Below are positions 50,781 to 59,930 of a DNA stretch of 64,000 bases, one piece after another. The stretch is from Bordetella sp. H567 (GTDB lineage Bacteria > Pseudomonadota > Gammaproteobacteria > Burkholderiales > Burkholderiaceae_B). Below the pieces are notes generated by a model. That model did no database searches. It had not been told where the DNA came from and saw only the letters and a list, made by a program, of their open reading frames with translations. Positions within the stretch are counted from its first letter, which is position 1, and each line of letters opens with the position of its first letter. Both the position numbers and the translations under genes were made by a program. The DNA lies in NCBI RefSeq assembly GCF_001704295.1, contig NZ_CP012334.1:2802084-2866083 (forward strand). The letters run 5' to 3'.

Positions 50781-52438
50781 GAGGCCACCGTATCACGTTC
50801 GATTTTCCAGAGCTTGACCGCGTATTCCCGCAGTTTGTTCTTTTGCACCTTGCTGCTGCCCGTCATGCCGATGTTCTCGAAGGTGTCCACCAGGGCCATA
50901 TAGCGCGGCACCTTGAAGTTGGCGCAGCGCGCCCGGCACCAGGCGATGAGTTCCTCGCAGTTGCTCTGCTGTCCCGGCTTCAGCAGGATGAAGGCGCCCG
51001 CCACCTCGCCCAGGCGCGCGTCCGGTACGCCGATCACCTGCGCCATCTGCACCGCAGGATGGCCATGCAGGACTTCCTCCACTTCGGCCGGGGCGACGTT
51101 CTCTCCCCCGACGCGGAACATGTCCTTGAGCCGTCCCACCATGCGCGTGCGGCCGTCCGCGCGCTGCTCGCCCATGTCGCCGGTACGCAGCCAGCCATCC
51201 GCGGTAAAGGCGCGAGCCGTCGCTTCCGGCAGGTTGTAGTAGCCACGCATGACGTTCCAGCCGCGCACCTGGATTTCACCCTGGCCCGTGCCCGGCGCGA
51301 TGGCGGCGCCGGTATCCGGATCCGCCAGGCGCACCTGGACGCCCGGATGAGGCAGCATGAAGCCGTCGCGACGCAGTTCGAAGGGGTCGTCCCGGTCGCT
51401 GACCAGCACGTTGGGCGAAGCCTCGGATTGGCCATAGGCATTGCAGATATGCGGCACGCGCATGACATCGCGGATCTTCTGCATGACTTCCGGCCCGGCC
51501 GCCGCCCATCCGCCTTTCAGGTGGATGCGTTCGGGATCGAAGTCGGCGTGCCCCATCATCATCAGGAAAATCGTGTCGTTGCCCGAGGTCAGCGTGCAGC
51601 GCTCCGTTTCCAGGACGTCCAGCGTCTGCTTGACGTCGAACCTGGGCAGGCTCAGCAGGCAGCAACCCGTCACCAAGGTGACCAGCACGGACAAGGTGCT
51701 GCCCGCGACATGATAGAAAGGCCGGATGCTGAAGTAGCGGTCTTCGGGCGTCACGCCCAGGCGCCGCGCCACGGCGGCCGCGTCGCCGAGCATGTTGTGA
51801 TGGCTGAGCATCACGCCCTTGGGGAAGGAGGTCGTGCCCGAGGTGTACTGGATCAACAGGACATCCCGCGGCGTAACAGCGTCGGCGAGGCTGTCCAGCT
51901 CCTGGTCCGAAACGCCCTTGCCGGCTGACAGGAATTCCTCCAAGGTCTGCAATCCCTGCGGGGCTCTGCCCTCGCCCACCATGACGGCGGCACGCAAGCG
52001 GGCAAGCGCATCGCCGGGCAAGCCGCGATCGATGGCGGGTTCCGCCTGTCGCAGCAGCCCGGTAAAGTCTATGCCCAGGAAATTATCGGCATACAGCAGC
52101 AGTTTGACATCGGCCTGCTTCAGGCAGAACTGCAATTCTTCGATCTTGAAGCGAGTGTTCACGGGAACGGTGACGGCGCCGATGGAGGCGCAGGCAAAGA
52201 AAGCCGCGATCCACAGGCCCGAATTACCCAGCATCAGCCCTACGTGGTCGCCCTTGCCGATGCCTGCCCTGTGCAGCGCGGCCGCCAGGCGCCGGCTCTC
52301 CTGGCGCAGGGCAGTCCAGCTGAGGCGTTCGCCTGGTCCGACATAGGCCTCCTGATTCGATCGCTCGCGTTCAGTCGCTTTCAGGACCTGCGCCAGCGTC
52401 GCCGGGACGGGTACGCCATCATCGTCAAGAAGCCGCAT
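50777..52438 (-). CDS. AMP-forming acyl-CoA synthetase
   Basis: A 553-residue ANL-superfamily ligase. P-loop: LIQYTSGTTSFPKGVMLSHH (about residues 195-214). ATP/substrate motifs: ICNAYGQSEASPNV, WLRTGDMGEQRADGRTRMVG, and LKDMFRVGGENVAPAEVEEV; the C-terminal catalytic Lys lies in GSSKVQKNKLREY. It makes the CoA ester of a carboxylic acid via an acyl-adenylate. Overlaps the enoyl-CoA hydratase gene by 14 bases and the lyase-like gene by four. It provides a second activation route beside the CoA transferases. Confidence 0.92.
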   Translation of the reverse strand: MRLLDDDGVPVPATLAQVLKATERERSNQEAYVGPGERLSWTALRQESRRLAAALHRAGIGKGDHVGLMLGNSGLWIAAFFACASIGAVTVPVNTRFKIEELQFCLKQADVKLLLYADNFLGIDFTGLLRQAEPAIDRGLPGDALARLRAAVMVGEGRAPQGLQTLEEFLSAGKGVSDQELDSLADAVTPRDVLLIQYTSGTTSFPKGVMLSHHNMLGDAAAVARRLGVTPEDRYFSIRPFYHVAGSTLSVLVTLVTGCCLLSLPRFDVKQTLDVLETERCTLTSGNDTIFLMMMGHADFDPERIHLKGGWAAAGPEVMQKIRDVMRVPHICNAYGQSEASPNVLVSDRDDPFELRRDGFMLPHPGVQVRLADPDTGAAIAPGTGQGEIQVRGWNVMRGYYNLPEATARAFTADGWLRTGDMGEQRADGRTRMVGRLKDMFRVGGENVAPAEVEEVLHGHPAVQMAQVIGVPDARLGEVAGAFILLKPGQQSNCEELIAWCRARCANFKVPRYMALVDTFENIGMTGSSKVQKNKLREYAVKLWKIERDTVAS

Positions 52439-53204
52439 CGCCCTTCTCCTTCTTGCCGAAGGCCGAGATCGCCTTCTGCCAGTCGCTGTGCCGCAGGTTG
52501 CGCTGGATGGCCAGCAGCTCGATCGCCATGGCGCCTTCGCGCGTGGTATCCAGCCCGTCGTCGATGCTTTGCTTGGTCAACCGGACCGTAAGCGGATTGG
52601 CTGCCGCGATGCGCTGGGCCAGGTCCATGACGGCGGCCTCGAATTCAGGCGGCGCGTACACATGGTTCACCAGCCCTAGCTGGAGCGCCTCCTGCGCGTC
52701 CACCGTCCTGCCGGTAAAAAGCAATTCCTTGGCCATGCGGCGGCCGACGATGCGCGGCAAGCGCTGGGTCGCGCCGACCGTCCCCCACCCGACCTCCGGA
52801 TACTTGAAGGCCGCCTGCGCGGTGGCCAGGACGAAGTCGCAGGCGGCCGCGATTTCGCAACCGGAGCCAAAAGCCGCGCCGTGCACGGCGGCAATCAGGG
52901 GCTTGGACAAGGCCTCGAGCGCGGCGTAGGCGGTAAAGCCGTCCACGCGCCGCGCCACCATGTCGGCCGCACTCATGCCCTGCCGCTCCTTCAAGTCCGC
53001 GCCGGCGCAAAACGCCACGCCGCGGGCGCGCAGGACGACCACCCGCACGGCTTCGTTTTCTTCCAGGGCCTCGCAGGCCGCGGTGATCTCGTGGCACATG
53101 CGCAGGTTCAGCGCATTGCGGCTGTCGGGACGATTCAGCCAGAGGGTGGCGATCCCGCCTTCCAGTTCCAGCTGCAGTGTGTCGAATACGGGTAGCGTGC
53201 TCAT
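52425..53204 (-). CDS. Enoyl-CoA hydratase
   Basis: A 259-residue crotonase-fold protein. Oxyanion-hole segments are VAFCAGADLKERQGM and HGAAFGSGCEIAAACDFVLA; the second catalytic Glu region reads PEVGWGTVGATQRLPRIVG, with the Glu before VGWG but not the second one of true hydratases. It resembles methylglutaconyl-CoA hydratase-like proteins, which would pair with an HMG-CoA-lyase-like enzyme. Its stop is inside the next gene (14-base overlap). Confidence 0.9.
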   Translation of the reverse strand: MSTLPVFDTLQLELEGGIATLWLNRPDSRNALNLRMCHEITAACEALEENEAVRVVVLRARGVAFCAGADLKERQGMSAADMVARRVDGFTAYAALEALSKPLIAAVHGAAFGSGCEIAAACDFVLATAQAAFKYPEVGWGTVGATQRLPRIVGRRMAKELLFTGRTVDAQEALQLGLVNHVYAPPEFEAAVMDLAQRIAAANPLTVRLTKQSIDDGLDTTREGAMAIELLAIQRNLRHSDWQKAISAFGKKEKGDAAS

Positions 53205-53213
53205 TCCTGTCCT

Positions 53214-54185
53214 TCAGTCTTGTAGTTTCATGCCGGTCGCCTTCACCAGCGCGGCAAGCTGCTCGCCGTCGGCGCGGATATAGTCGGTGGCCTGCTGCTT
53301 TTGCTGCGGCATCGCGATGGCGTTCTGGGCCGCCAGGATCTTCTTGAATTCCGGCCGTTCCTGCACCGTCTTCAAGGCCTGCGCCAGCTTGTCGACGACG
53401 GCGGCGGGCGTGCCCGCGGGCACGGCCAGGCTGTACCAGCTGCCCGACACCATGTCGGAAAGGCCGGCTTCCGCGAAGGTCGGCACGTCAGGCAAGTCCG
53501 GCGAGCGCTCCTTGTTGGCGTACGCCAGCGCGCGCAGCTTCCCGGCTTTGATAAACGGCAAAACAGCCGAGATGTTCAGCAGCCCGACGGCCACGGTACC
53601 CGCCACCATGTCGTTCACCGCGGGCGCCGCGCCTTTGTAGGGCACATGGACCAGGTCCACCTTGGCGTAGTACTTGAACATTTCCGCCGCGATATGCGGA
53701 GAGCTTCCCATGCCGGCCGACGCGTAGTTCAGTTTCCCGGGCTGCGACCTGGCCAGGGCGATGAATTCCTTCAGGTTGTGCGCCGGGACGGACGGGTGGA
53801 CGGTGAGGATGTTCGGCACGTTCGCCACCATGCCGACGAACTCGAAGTCCTCGATGCCTTTATAGGGCACCTTGGTGGCCGCCGGCGTGACGGTGTGCGC
53901 GGCGGCCGTTCCCAGCAGCAAGGTGTAGCCGTCCGGCGCGGCCTTGGCCACATAGGCCGTGCCTATGCTGGCCCCGCCGCCGGGTTTGTTTTCGACGATG
54001 ACGGATTGCCCCAGAACTTCGCCCAGCTCCTTGGCGAGCGCACGGCCCAGCAGATCGGCCGGGCCGCCAACCGCATAGGGATTGATCAACACCAGGGGAT
54101 GCGAAGGATAGGCGTCGGCAGCCATGGCCCTGGGCAGCATCATGCAAAGCGCCAGGGCGAGCAGGATGCGGCGTAGCGTGTTCAT
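53214..54185 (-). CDS. Bug family periplasmic solute-binding protein
   Basis: A 323-residue protein, start ATG 54185 preceded by AGAGGAGACACG. Signal: RILLALALCMMLPRAMAAD. The first ligand loop is INPYAVGGPADLLGRALAKE (Pro-Ala-Asp in place of the usual Thr-Thr-Asp); the second is VIVENKPGGGASIG. Domain 2: LNYASAGMGSSPHIAAEMFK. It is in the middle of the minus-strand acyl-CoA operon, nine bases before the enoyl-CoA hydratase gene, which makes a substrate-capture role for this pathway very likely. Confidence 0.92.
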   Translation of the reverse strand: MNTLRRILLALALCMMLPRAMAADAYPSHPLVLINPYAVGGPADLLGRALAKELGEVLGQSVIVENKPGGGASIGTAYVAKAAPDGYTLLLGTAAAHTVTPAATKVPYKGIEDFEFVGMVANVPNILTVHPSVPAHNLKEFIALARSQPGKLNYASAGMGSSPHIAAEMFKYYAKVDLVHVPYKGAAPAVNDMVAGTVAVGLLNISAVLPFIKAGKLRALAYANKERSPDLPDVPTFAEAGLSDMVSGSWYSLAVPAGTPAAVVDKLAQALKTVQERPEFKKILAAQNAIAMPQQKQQATDYIRADGEQLAALVKATGMKLQD

Positions 54186-54235
54186 GTCGTGTCTCCTCTA
54201 TGGTTATCGGCTCGCGATGTAGCGCGCGACGCGAG

Positions 54236-55432
54236 CTAGACCGCGCCCGCGCCGCGCAGTCGCGCGATGGCGGCATCGTCCAGGCCCAGTTTTTCGCGCA
54301 GCACTTCATCGGTATGCTCGCCCAGCAGCGGTGGACGGCCCACTTGCGGATCGTCCATGCCGTCAAAGCGCAAAGGCACGCGCAGTCCCGGGAAACGCCC
54401 GATCAGCGGATGCTCGAAGTCCACCACCATGCCCCGCGCGGCGACGTGTTCGTTGGCGAGCACTTCGTCCACCTGCAGGATGGGGCCGGCCGGCACGCCC
54501 GCCGCATCGCAGCGGCGGCATAGTTCGTCGCGGTCCAGGCGGCGTATCGCCTGCTGCAGGCCGGCCATGATCTCTTCGCGCCGCGCCAGGCGGTCGGCAT
54601 TGCGCGCCAGGGATGGATCCGCGCCCCAGGCTTCCAGGCCAAGCAGGTTGCACAAGGGCGCCCAGTGCTGGTCGCTGCCGGTGATCTGCACCCACTTGCC
54701 GTCCGCGCAGATGAACGCGGCCGACGGGATGCGGCCGGGATGCTCCGTACCCAGGCGTTCGGGCACTTCGCGCAAGGTAAACCACCGGGCGGCCGCGAGC
54801 GACAACAAGCCAACCTGCCCGTCGTACATCGAAAAGTCGACATGGCAGCCGTGGCCGGTCTTCTCGCGTCCCGCCAAGGCGGACAGGATGGCGATGCAAA
54901 CCCAGAGACCGGAACTGAGATCCGCCACCGGCAGACCCGGCTTGACCGGGCCGCCGCCCCGTTCTCCCGTCAAGCTCATGATGCCGCCCATGGCCTGGAA
55001 TACCGTGTCGTAGCCCTTGCGCCTGGCGTACGGGCCCGTCATGCCGAAGCCGGTACAGCTGACATGGACGATACGGCTGTTCAGGCCGGACATCGCCGCA
55101 TAGTCCAGTCCGTACTTCTTCATCGTCCCGACCGGAAAGTTCTCCAGCAGGACGTCGGCCTTCGCGGCCAGCCGGCGAACGACATCCTGGCCTTCCGGCG
55201 AACGCAGGTTCACCGTAATGGACCGCTTGCTGCGGTTGAAGGCCATGTAGTAGGCCGATACCTTGCCGGCATCGCCCTGTACCACGGGTTCGAAATCCCG
55301 CGTTTCATCGCCGGTGCCCGGCTGCTCGACCTTGATGACCTCGGCCCCCAGCTCGGCCAGGATCATGGACGCGAAGGGGCAAGCGAGCACGCGCGACAAA
55401 TCCAGGATGCTGATGCCTTCCAAGGGTCTCAT
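54236..55432 (-). CDS. CaiB/BaiF family CoA transferase
   Basis: A 398-residue class III transferase: LEGISILDLSRVLACPFASM, LAELGAEVIKVEQPGTGDET, and the catalytic Asp region GLPVADLSSGLWVCIAI. The C-terminal end GRPPLLGEHTDEVLREKLGL is typical. It is preceded by the enoyl-CoA hydratase gene (46-base gap) and followed by the Bug gene (50 bases). It differs clearly from the two other CoA transferases in this window, so the three are not recent copies. Confidence 0.92.
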   Translation of the reverse strand: MRPLEGISILDLSRVLACPFASMILAELGAEVIKVEQPGTGDETRDFEPVVQGDAGKVSAYYMAFNRSKRSITVNLRSPEGQDVVRRLAAKADVLLENFPVGTMKKYGLDYAAMSGLNSRIVHVSCTGFGMTGPYARRKGYDTVFQAMGGIMSLTGERGGGPVKPGLPVADLSSGLWVCIAILSALAGREKTGHGCHVDFSMYDGQVGLLSLAAARWFTLREVPERLGTEHPGRIPSAAFICADGKWVQITGSDQHWAPLCNLLGLEAWGADPSLARNADRLARREEIMAGLQQAIRRLDRDELCRRCDAAGVPAGPILQVDEVLANEHVAARGMVVDFEHPLIGRFPGLRVPLRFDGMDDPQVGRPPLLGEHTDEVLREKLGLDDAAIARLRGAGAV

Positions 55433-55478
55433 GGCTGCGCCCCCTTATCGTCGCGCGCGGACTCGCCCAGGGATGGAA

Positions 55479-56210
55479 TCATGCCCGCTCCTTGCGAAAG
55501 CCGCGCATCATGACGTTGGCGTCGCGGCCGACTTCGAGCGCCTGGCCCAAGCCCAGGTCCGCCGCGCGATGGAATGCGCGCTTGGTCGTGGCCATGGCGA
55601 TGGGGCTCCAGCCCGCCACCTTGGCGGCCAGTTCCAAGGCCGTATCCAATACCTGGTCATCGGGCACGACACGGTTGCACAGCCCCCATGCCTTGGCGGC
55701 ATGGCCATCCAGGGGCTCGGCCAGGGCGACCAGCTCGAAGGCTTGCTTGCGGCCCAGCTGGCGAACCAGGTTGGCCATGACCACCGCGGCCACGATCCCG
55801 TGCTTCAGCTCGGGATACCCGTAGCGCACGGTTTCCGACATCACGCACATATCGCAGGCGATGGCCAGGCCGGCGCCGCCGCCCAGCGCGTTGCCCCGCA
55901 CGGCCGAAATCACCGGCTTGTTCATTTGCGAGAACACCAGGTGCAGGCTGGTGGTCAAGTCCGCCCGGGCGCTGACTGCTTGCGGGTCCTGCGGGGTCAG
56001 CGCGGAAAACTCGGTGGTATCGGCGCCCGCGCAAAAGGACTTGCCGGCGCCGGTCAGGACGACCGCGTTGATACCGGCCGCCCGGTCCGCATCGCGCAGG
56101 CCGTCCAGCAGCTCCTGGGTCAGGCGCGTATTCAGCGCATTGTGCTTTTCGGGCCGGTTCAGGGTCAGGATACGGACCGCGCCGCGGTCTTCAATGAGCA
56201 GGTGTTCCAT
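55479..56210 (-). CDS. Enoyl-CoA hydratase/isomerase
   Basis: A 243-residue crotonase-fold protein from ATG 56210; the open frame continues far upstream inside the oxidoreductase gene and is not used. KSFCAGADTTEFSAL and VRGNALGGGAGLAIACDMCV form the oxyanion hole. At the catalytic positions the sequence reads YPELKHGIVAAVVMANLVRQ, lacking the paired Glu of true hydratases, so isomerase or hydrolase activity should be considered. The ribosome site is weak. Confidence 0.88.
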   Translation of the reverse strand: MEHLLIEDRGAVRILTLNRPEKHNALNTRLTQELLDGLRDADRAAGINAVVLTGAGKSFCAGADTTEFSALTPQDPQAVSARADLTTSLHLVFSQMNKPVISAVRGNALGGGAGLAIACDMCVMSETVRYGYPELKHGIVAAVVMANLVRQLGRKQAFELVALAEPLDGHAAKAWGLCNRVVPDDQVLDTALELAAKVAGWSPIAMATTKRAFHRAADLGLGQALEVGRDANVMMRGFRKERA

Positions 56211-56245
56211 ATGGGTTCGTCGATTCGTCTCGGGTGTCTTGAAAA

Positions 56246-57196
56246 TCAGCCAGCCATCGTGTGCAGCCGGCCGGTCGCCTCGGCCAGCTCGCGCACCAGC
56301 CGGTCCATGACGGCGGCGGCGGGCTCGATGCGCGAGATCAGCCCGGCCGACTGGCCCAGCTCCACCCTGCCCCACTCGACGTCGCCGTCCAGCGCCGCCT
56401 GCTTCAGCGTGCTTTTCTTGAACAGGGCCAGGTATTCCTCCTGCCCCAATTGATCGCGTTCGGCGTCGAAGATCGCGCGGGCGAAGGCGTTGCGCAAACC
56501 GCGTATGGGCAGGTCGCGGCGGCCGACCAGGGCGGTGTCGTGGACGTCCGCGGCCAGGACGGCGGCCTTGTAGTTGGCATGCACGGTGGCTTCCTCCGTC
56601 AGCAGGAAGCGGGTGCCCAGCTGCACGGCGTCGGCGCCCAACGCCAGCAAGGCGGCGATTCCCCAGCCGTCCGCCACGCCGCCGCTGGCGATGACGGGAA
56701 TGGACACTTCCTGCAGGACACGCCGTACCGTGACCAAGGTGGTGACTTCGCTGGCCGGCGGGTGCCCGCCGGCCTCCGTGCCCACGACCACCAGTGCGTC
56801 GACACCCGCTGCGGCGGCTTTCCTGGCGTGTTCCAGCGTGGCCACGACCTGTATCCACGTCGCGCCGATATCGCGGAACCGCGCCAGATGCGCCTTGGGA
56901 CTTCCCTGCGAGGCGATCACCACCGGCACGCGGCGGCTATGCATGGCGTCCAGGATCTCGGCCGCGCCCGGGCGGTATAGCGGAATATTCACGGCGTAGG
57001 GCTTGCGGGTGGCGTCGGCCAGTTCGCCCAGCACGCGTCCGAAATCCTCGGGCCGCAGCGGCCCCGCGGCCAGCACGCCCAGCCCGCCCGCGTTGGAGAC
57101 CGCCGCCGGCAGCGCCGCGCAGGACGAAGCCCAGCTCATCCCCGCCTGCACGATGGGATGGTCGATGCCCAGCATAGTGGTGATTCGTGTGCGCAT
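56246..57196 (-). CDS. Nitronate monooxygenase-type flavin oxidoreductase
   Basis: A 316-residue FMN-dependent TIM-barrel protein of the 2-nitropropane dioxygenase family. Signatures: HPIVQAGMSWASSCAALPAA, VVVGTEAGGHPPASEVTTLV, VIASGGVADGWGIAALLALG and AVQLGTRFLLTEE. Many relatives act as enoyl-type or other flavin oxidases in acyl-CoA pathways rather than on nitronates. It is the first gene of the minus-strand operon. The ATG lacks a ribosome site; a TATCCT element five bases upstream of it would allow a leaderless message. Confidence 0.88.
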   Translation of the reverse strand: MRTRITTMLGIDHPIVQAGMSWASSCAALPAAVSNAGGLGVLAAGPLRPEDFGRVLGELADATRKPYAVNIPLYRPGAAEILDAMHSRRVPVVIASQGSPKAHLARFRDIGATWIQVVATLEHARKAAAAGVDALVVVGTEAGGHPPASEVTTLVTVRRVLQEVSIPVIASGGVADGWGIAALLALGADAVQLGTRFLLTEEATVHANYKAAVLAADVHDTALVGRRDLPIRGLRNAFARAIFDAERDQLGQEEYLALFKKSTLKQAALDGDVEWGRVELGQSAGLISRIEPAAAVMDRLVRELAEATGRLHTMAG

Positions 57197-57217
57197 GGTT
57201 AAGGATATGGTTCAAAG

Positions 57218-57257
57218 TAGTTGATAAACTAAACTATCTAGTGGACGAAATCAACTA
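57218..57257. promoter_or_regulatory. Inverted TAGTTGA motifs, candidate MarR operator
   Basis: TAGTTGATAAACTA (57218-57231) is a palindrome with five-base arms. The half-site TAGTTGA (57218-57224) recurs inverted as TCAACTA (57251-57257). The block lies between divergent starts at 57196 and 57261 and is strikingly AT-rich for this genome. Likely bound by the MarR regulator encoded at 49219. Confidence 0.5.
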
Positions 57258-57260
57258 TCC

Positions 57261-58514
57261 ATGACTGACACGCAGACAGCGGCCACATCGGCCGACATGG
57301 CGATGCCCTTGGCCGGCATCCGGGTGGTGGACCTGACCTCGGCCGTGGTGGGCCCTTATTGCACCCAGGTGCTGGCGGACTACGGCGCCGAGGTCATCAA
57401 GGTGGAGGAGAAGTCGGGCGATGTCATCCGCTGGATCTCCGGGCGGTCCAGAACCCCCGGCATGTCCGGCAAGTTCATGCATATGAACCGCAACAAGCGC
57501 AGCATTTCCCTGGACCTGAAGCAGCCGGGCGGCCGCGAGGCGCTGCTGACACTGGTGGACACCGCGGACGTGTTCCTGCACAACATGCGCAACGCGGCGG
57601 TAAGCCGTCTGGGCGTGGACGCGGATACGCTCATGGCCCGCCGCCCCAACCTGCTTTACTGCGGCATTGCGGGCTTCGGCAGCGACGGCCGATATGCCGG
57701 CCGGCCCGCATACGATTCCATCCTCCAGGGCGGCACCGCCTTGGCCAGCCTGTTGTCGGGGGCGGACGGCGAGCCGCGCTACGTGCCCTATGTCGTCATC
57801 GACCGGACCGCGGCCCTGATGGTGGCGCACGCCATCCTTGCCGCGCTTTTCGCCCGCGAGCGTGACGGGCGCGGCCGCGTGATCGAAGTGCCGATGTTCG
57901 AGAGCTATGCCGGACTGCTGCTGAGCGAACACCTGTACGGCCACAGTTTCGAGCCGCCCACGGACCGCCTGGGCGATCGTCGCCTGCTGGACGCCAACGC
58001 CCGGCCCGTGCGCACCCGCGATGGCCATGTGTGCATCACGACCAACACCGATGCCCAGGTGAACAAATTCTTTACCGCGCTGGGGCGCCCCGATCTGGCG
58101 GCCGATGCGCGCTTCGCCACGTCGCTATCGCGGATCGACCATATCGCCGAATTCTTCGCCATCCGCGCCGAGCTGCTGGCGCAACGCGACACGGATGACG
58201 TGGTGGAGCTGCTCTTGGCGCACGACATCCCCTGCATGCCCTGCCACACGCTGGAGTCGCTATTGGCCGATCCGCATCTGGCCGACGTTGGCCTGGTGTA
58301 CCGGGGACAGCATCCGACACAGGGCGAGATACGGGAGATCCGGCCGGCCATCCGCATGACGGGCTTCGAGCCGGCCGTGCGCCTGCCGGCCCCCCACATC
58401 GGCGAGCACACCCGTGCCGTCCTGGCCGAACTCGGCTACGCGCCCGAGCGGATAGTCGAATTGTTCGGCTGCGGAGCCGCCTACACCGCCCCCGACGCGC
58501 CATCGCACCCATAA
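57261..58514 (+). CDS. CaiB/BaiF family CoA transferase
   Basis: A 417-residue class III transferase: LAGIRVVDLTSAVVGPYCTQ, LADYGAEVIKVEEKSGDVIR, and MNRNKRSISLDLKQPGGREA. The catalytic Asp should be in YVPYVVIDRTAALMVAHAI. Unlike the other two it has a longer C-terminus. No ribosome site precedes the ATG. It is divergent from the flavin oxidoreductase operon and followed after 30 bases by its own Bug gene. It probably activates a related acid for the same pathway. Confidence 0.92.
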   Translation: MTDTQTAATSADMAMPLAGIRVVDLTSAVVGPYCTQVLADYGAEVIKVEEKSGDVIRWISGRSRTPGMSGKFMHMNRNKRSISLDLKQPGGREALLTLVDTADVFLHNMRNAAVSRLGVDADTLMARRPNLLYCGIAGFGSDGRYAGRPAYDSILQGGTALASLLSGADGEPRYVPYVVIDRTAALMVAHAILAALFARERDGRGRVIEVPMFESYAGLLLSEHLYGHSFEPPTDRLGDRRLLDANARPVRTRDGHVCITTNTDAQVNKFFTALGRPDLAADARFATSLSRIDHIAEFFAIRAELLAQRDTDDVVELLLAHDIPCMPCHTLESLLADPHLADVGLVYRGQHPTQGEIREIRPAIRMTGFEPAVRLPAPHIGEHTRAVLAELGYAPERIVELFGCGAAYTAPDAPSHP

Positions 58515-58544
58515 ATACACATACACCCATACGGAGACACCCCC

Positions 58545-59522
58545 ATGATCGACCTTCAGCGCCGCCGGCTCCTGGCCACTGCCGCCCTGGCGACCGTCAT
58601 CCCCGTTGCGCGCGCCCAGGCCGGCTTTCCGGATCATCCACCGCGCCTGATCGTCGGTTTCGCGCCTGGCGGCGGCAGCGATTTCATCGCCCGCGCCCTG
58701 GCCTCGGAAATCGCCGGCCCCTTGGGCCAGCCGCTGATCGTCGAGAACCGCCCTGGCGCGGGCGGCGCCATCGCGGCGCGCGCGGCGGCCTCCAGCCCGC
58801 CCAACGGCTACACGCTGTTCCTGGGCAGCGCGGCGACGTTCGTCATCAACCCCGTGCTGATGACCGGCCTGCCCTACGATGCCGAAAAGGACTTCGTGCC
58901 GGTGGGATCGGTGGCGCGCTTCGACTATGTACTGATGACGCGTCCCAACCTGCCTTACAAAACGGTGGCCGACCTGATCGCGCACGCGAAACAGAAGCCG
59001 GGCGAGCTGACCATAGGCTCGGCCGGCAATGGTTCCAACACCCACCTGGCCGTCGCGGCCTTCCAGCAGGCCGCGGGCATACAGCTTCGCCACATCCCCT
59101 ACAAGGGCACCACGCCCGCCCTGACGGACCTGGCGGGCGGCAACATCGATTTGCTGTTCGACTCCGTGCCCACGGTGCTCAGCCTGGTCAAATCCGGCAA
59201 GGTCAGAGGACTGGCCACGACCGGCAACACCAGGGAAACCCTGCTGCCGGACCTGCCTACGGTGAGCGAAGCCGGCGTGCCGGACTTCACCGCGAGCAAC
59301 TGGTTCGCCGTCTTCGCCCCGGCCCATACACCGCCTGACGTCGTCATGCGCATCAACGCCGCCATGCACAGGGCGCTGACCGGCGAGGCGCTGCGCGCGC
59401 AATTGACGTCCACGGGCAATGTCCCCCTACCCGGCAGCCCACAGGATCTGCAGACCCTGGTGAACGAGGAGCGTGCCTCCTATACAAAACTCATCAAATC
59501 GTCAGGCATCAAGATTGACTGA
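58545..59522 (+). CDS. Bug family periplasmic solute-binding protein
   Basis: A 325-residue protein with CGGAGACACC before ATG 58545. The leader QRRRLLATAALATVIPVARAQA has three arginines before the hydrophobic core, compatible with Tat or Sec. Loop 1 is VGFAPGGGSDFIARALASE, loop 2 LIVENRPGAGGAIA, and domain 2 LTIGSAGNGSNTHLAVAAF. Paired with the CoA transferase 30 bases upstream, it likely binds the acid that the transferase activates. Confidence 0.92.
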   Translation: MIDLQRRRLLATAALATVIPVARAQAGFPDHPPRLIVGFAPGGGSDFIARALASEIAGPLGQPLIVENRPGAGGAIAARAAASSPPNGYTLFLGSAATFVINPVLMTGLPYDAEKDFVPVGSVARFDYVLMTRPNLPYKTVADLIAHAKQKPGELTIGSAGNGSNTHLAVAAFQQAAGIQLRHIPYKGTTPALTDLAGGNIDLLFDSVPTVLSLVKSGKVRGLATTGNTRETLLPDLPTVSEAGVPDFTASNWFAVFAPAHTPPDVVMRINAAMHRALTGEALRAQLTSTGNVPLPGSPQDLQTLVNEERASYTKLIKSSGIKID

Positions 59523-59662
59523 GCGCCTAGTCTTCCATGCGCCGCCGCAAGCCCTCATGGACCGGCACGGGCATTGCTGTAGCACAGGCGGGTGCCCTGG
59601 CGCCGCGCCATTCCCGCGCGGCCCGGGCTTTCTGCCGAATCGGCTGGACTAGGAGAACCGCG

Positions 59663-59914
59663 ATGCTGGAAAAGACTGAAGGAACCGCACAGAAATGGGC
59701 TGGCAAGGCGCAAGACGCCATTGGCGAAATGGCCGGCGATGCCGGCACCCAGCTCAAGGGCAAGGCCCGCGAGTTGGCCGGCCGCACCCAGGAGTCCTAT
59801 GGGGACGCATTGAATATGGTGCGTGAATGCGCCTCGAATAACCCGCTGGCTACCGTCGCAGTGGCCGTCGGCGCCGGGGTTCTGCTGGGCGCCCTGCTTT
59901 CGTCGCGGCGCTGA
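59663..59914 (+). CDS. CsbD/DUF883-like stress protein
   Basis: An 83-residue protein from ATG 59663, with TAGGAGAACC upstream. The first 45 residues are a CsbD-like amphipathic helix pair (EGTAQKWAGKAQDAIGEMAG, then KGKARELAGRTQESYGDAL). The C-terminus is a hydrophobic anchor, NPLATVAVAVGAGVLLGALL, as in DUF883/ElaB ribosome-associated membrane proteins. It is probably a general-stress protein at the inner membrane. Monocistronic. Confidence 0.85.
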   Translation: MLEKTEGTAQKWAGKAQDAIGEMAGDAGTQLKGKARELAGRTQESYGDALNMVRECASNNPLATVAVAVGAGVLLGALLSSRR

Positions 59915-59930
59915 CGCGTTGCAACTTGAA

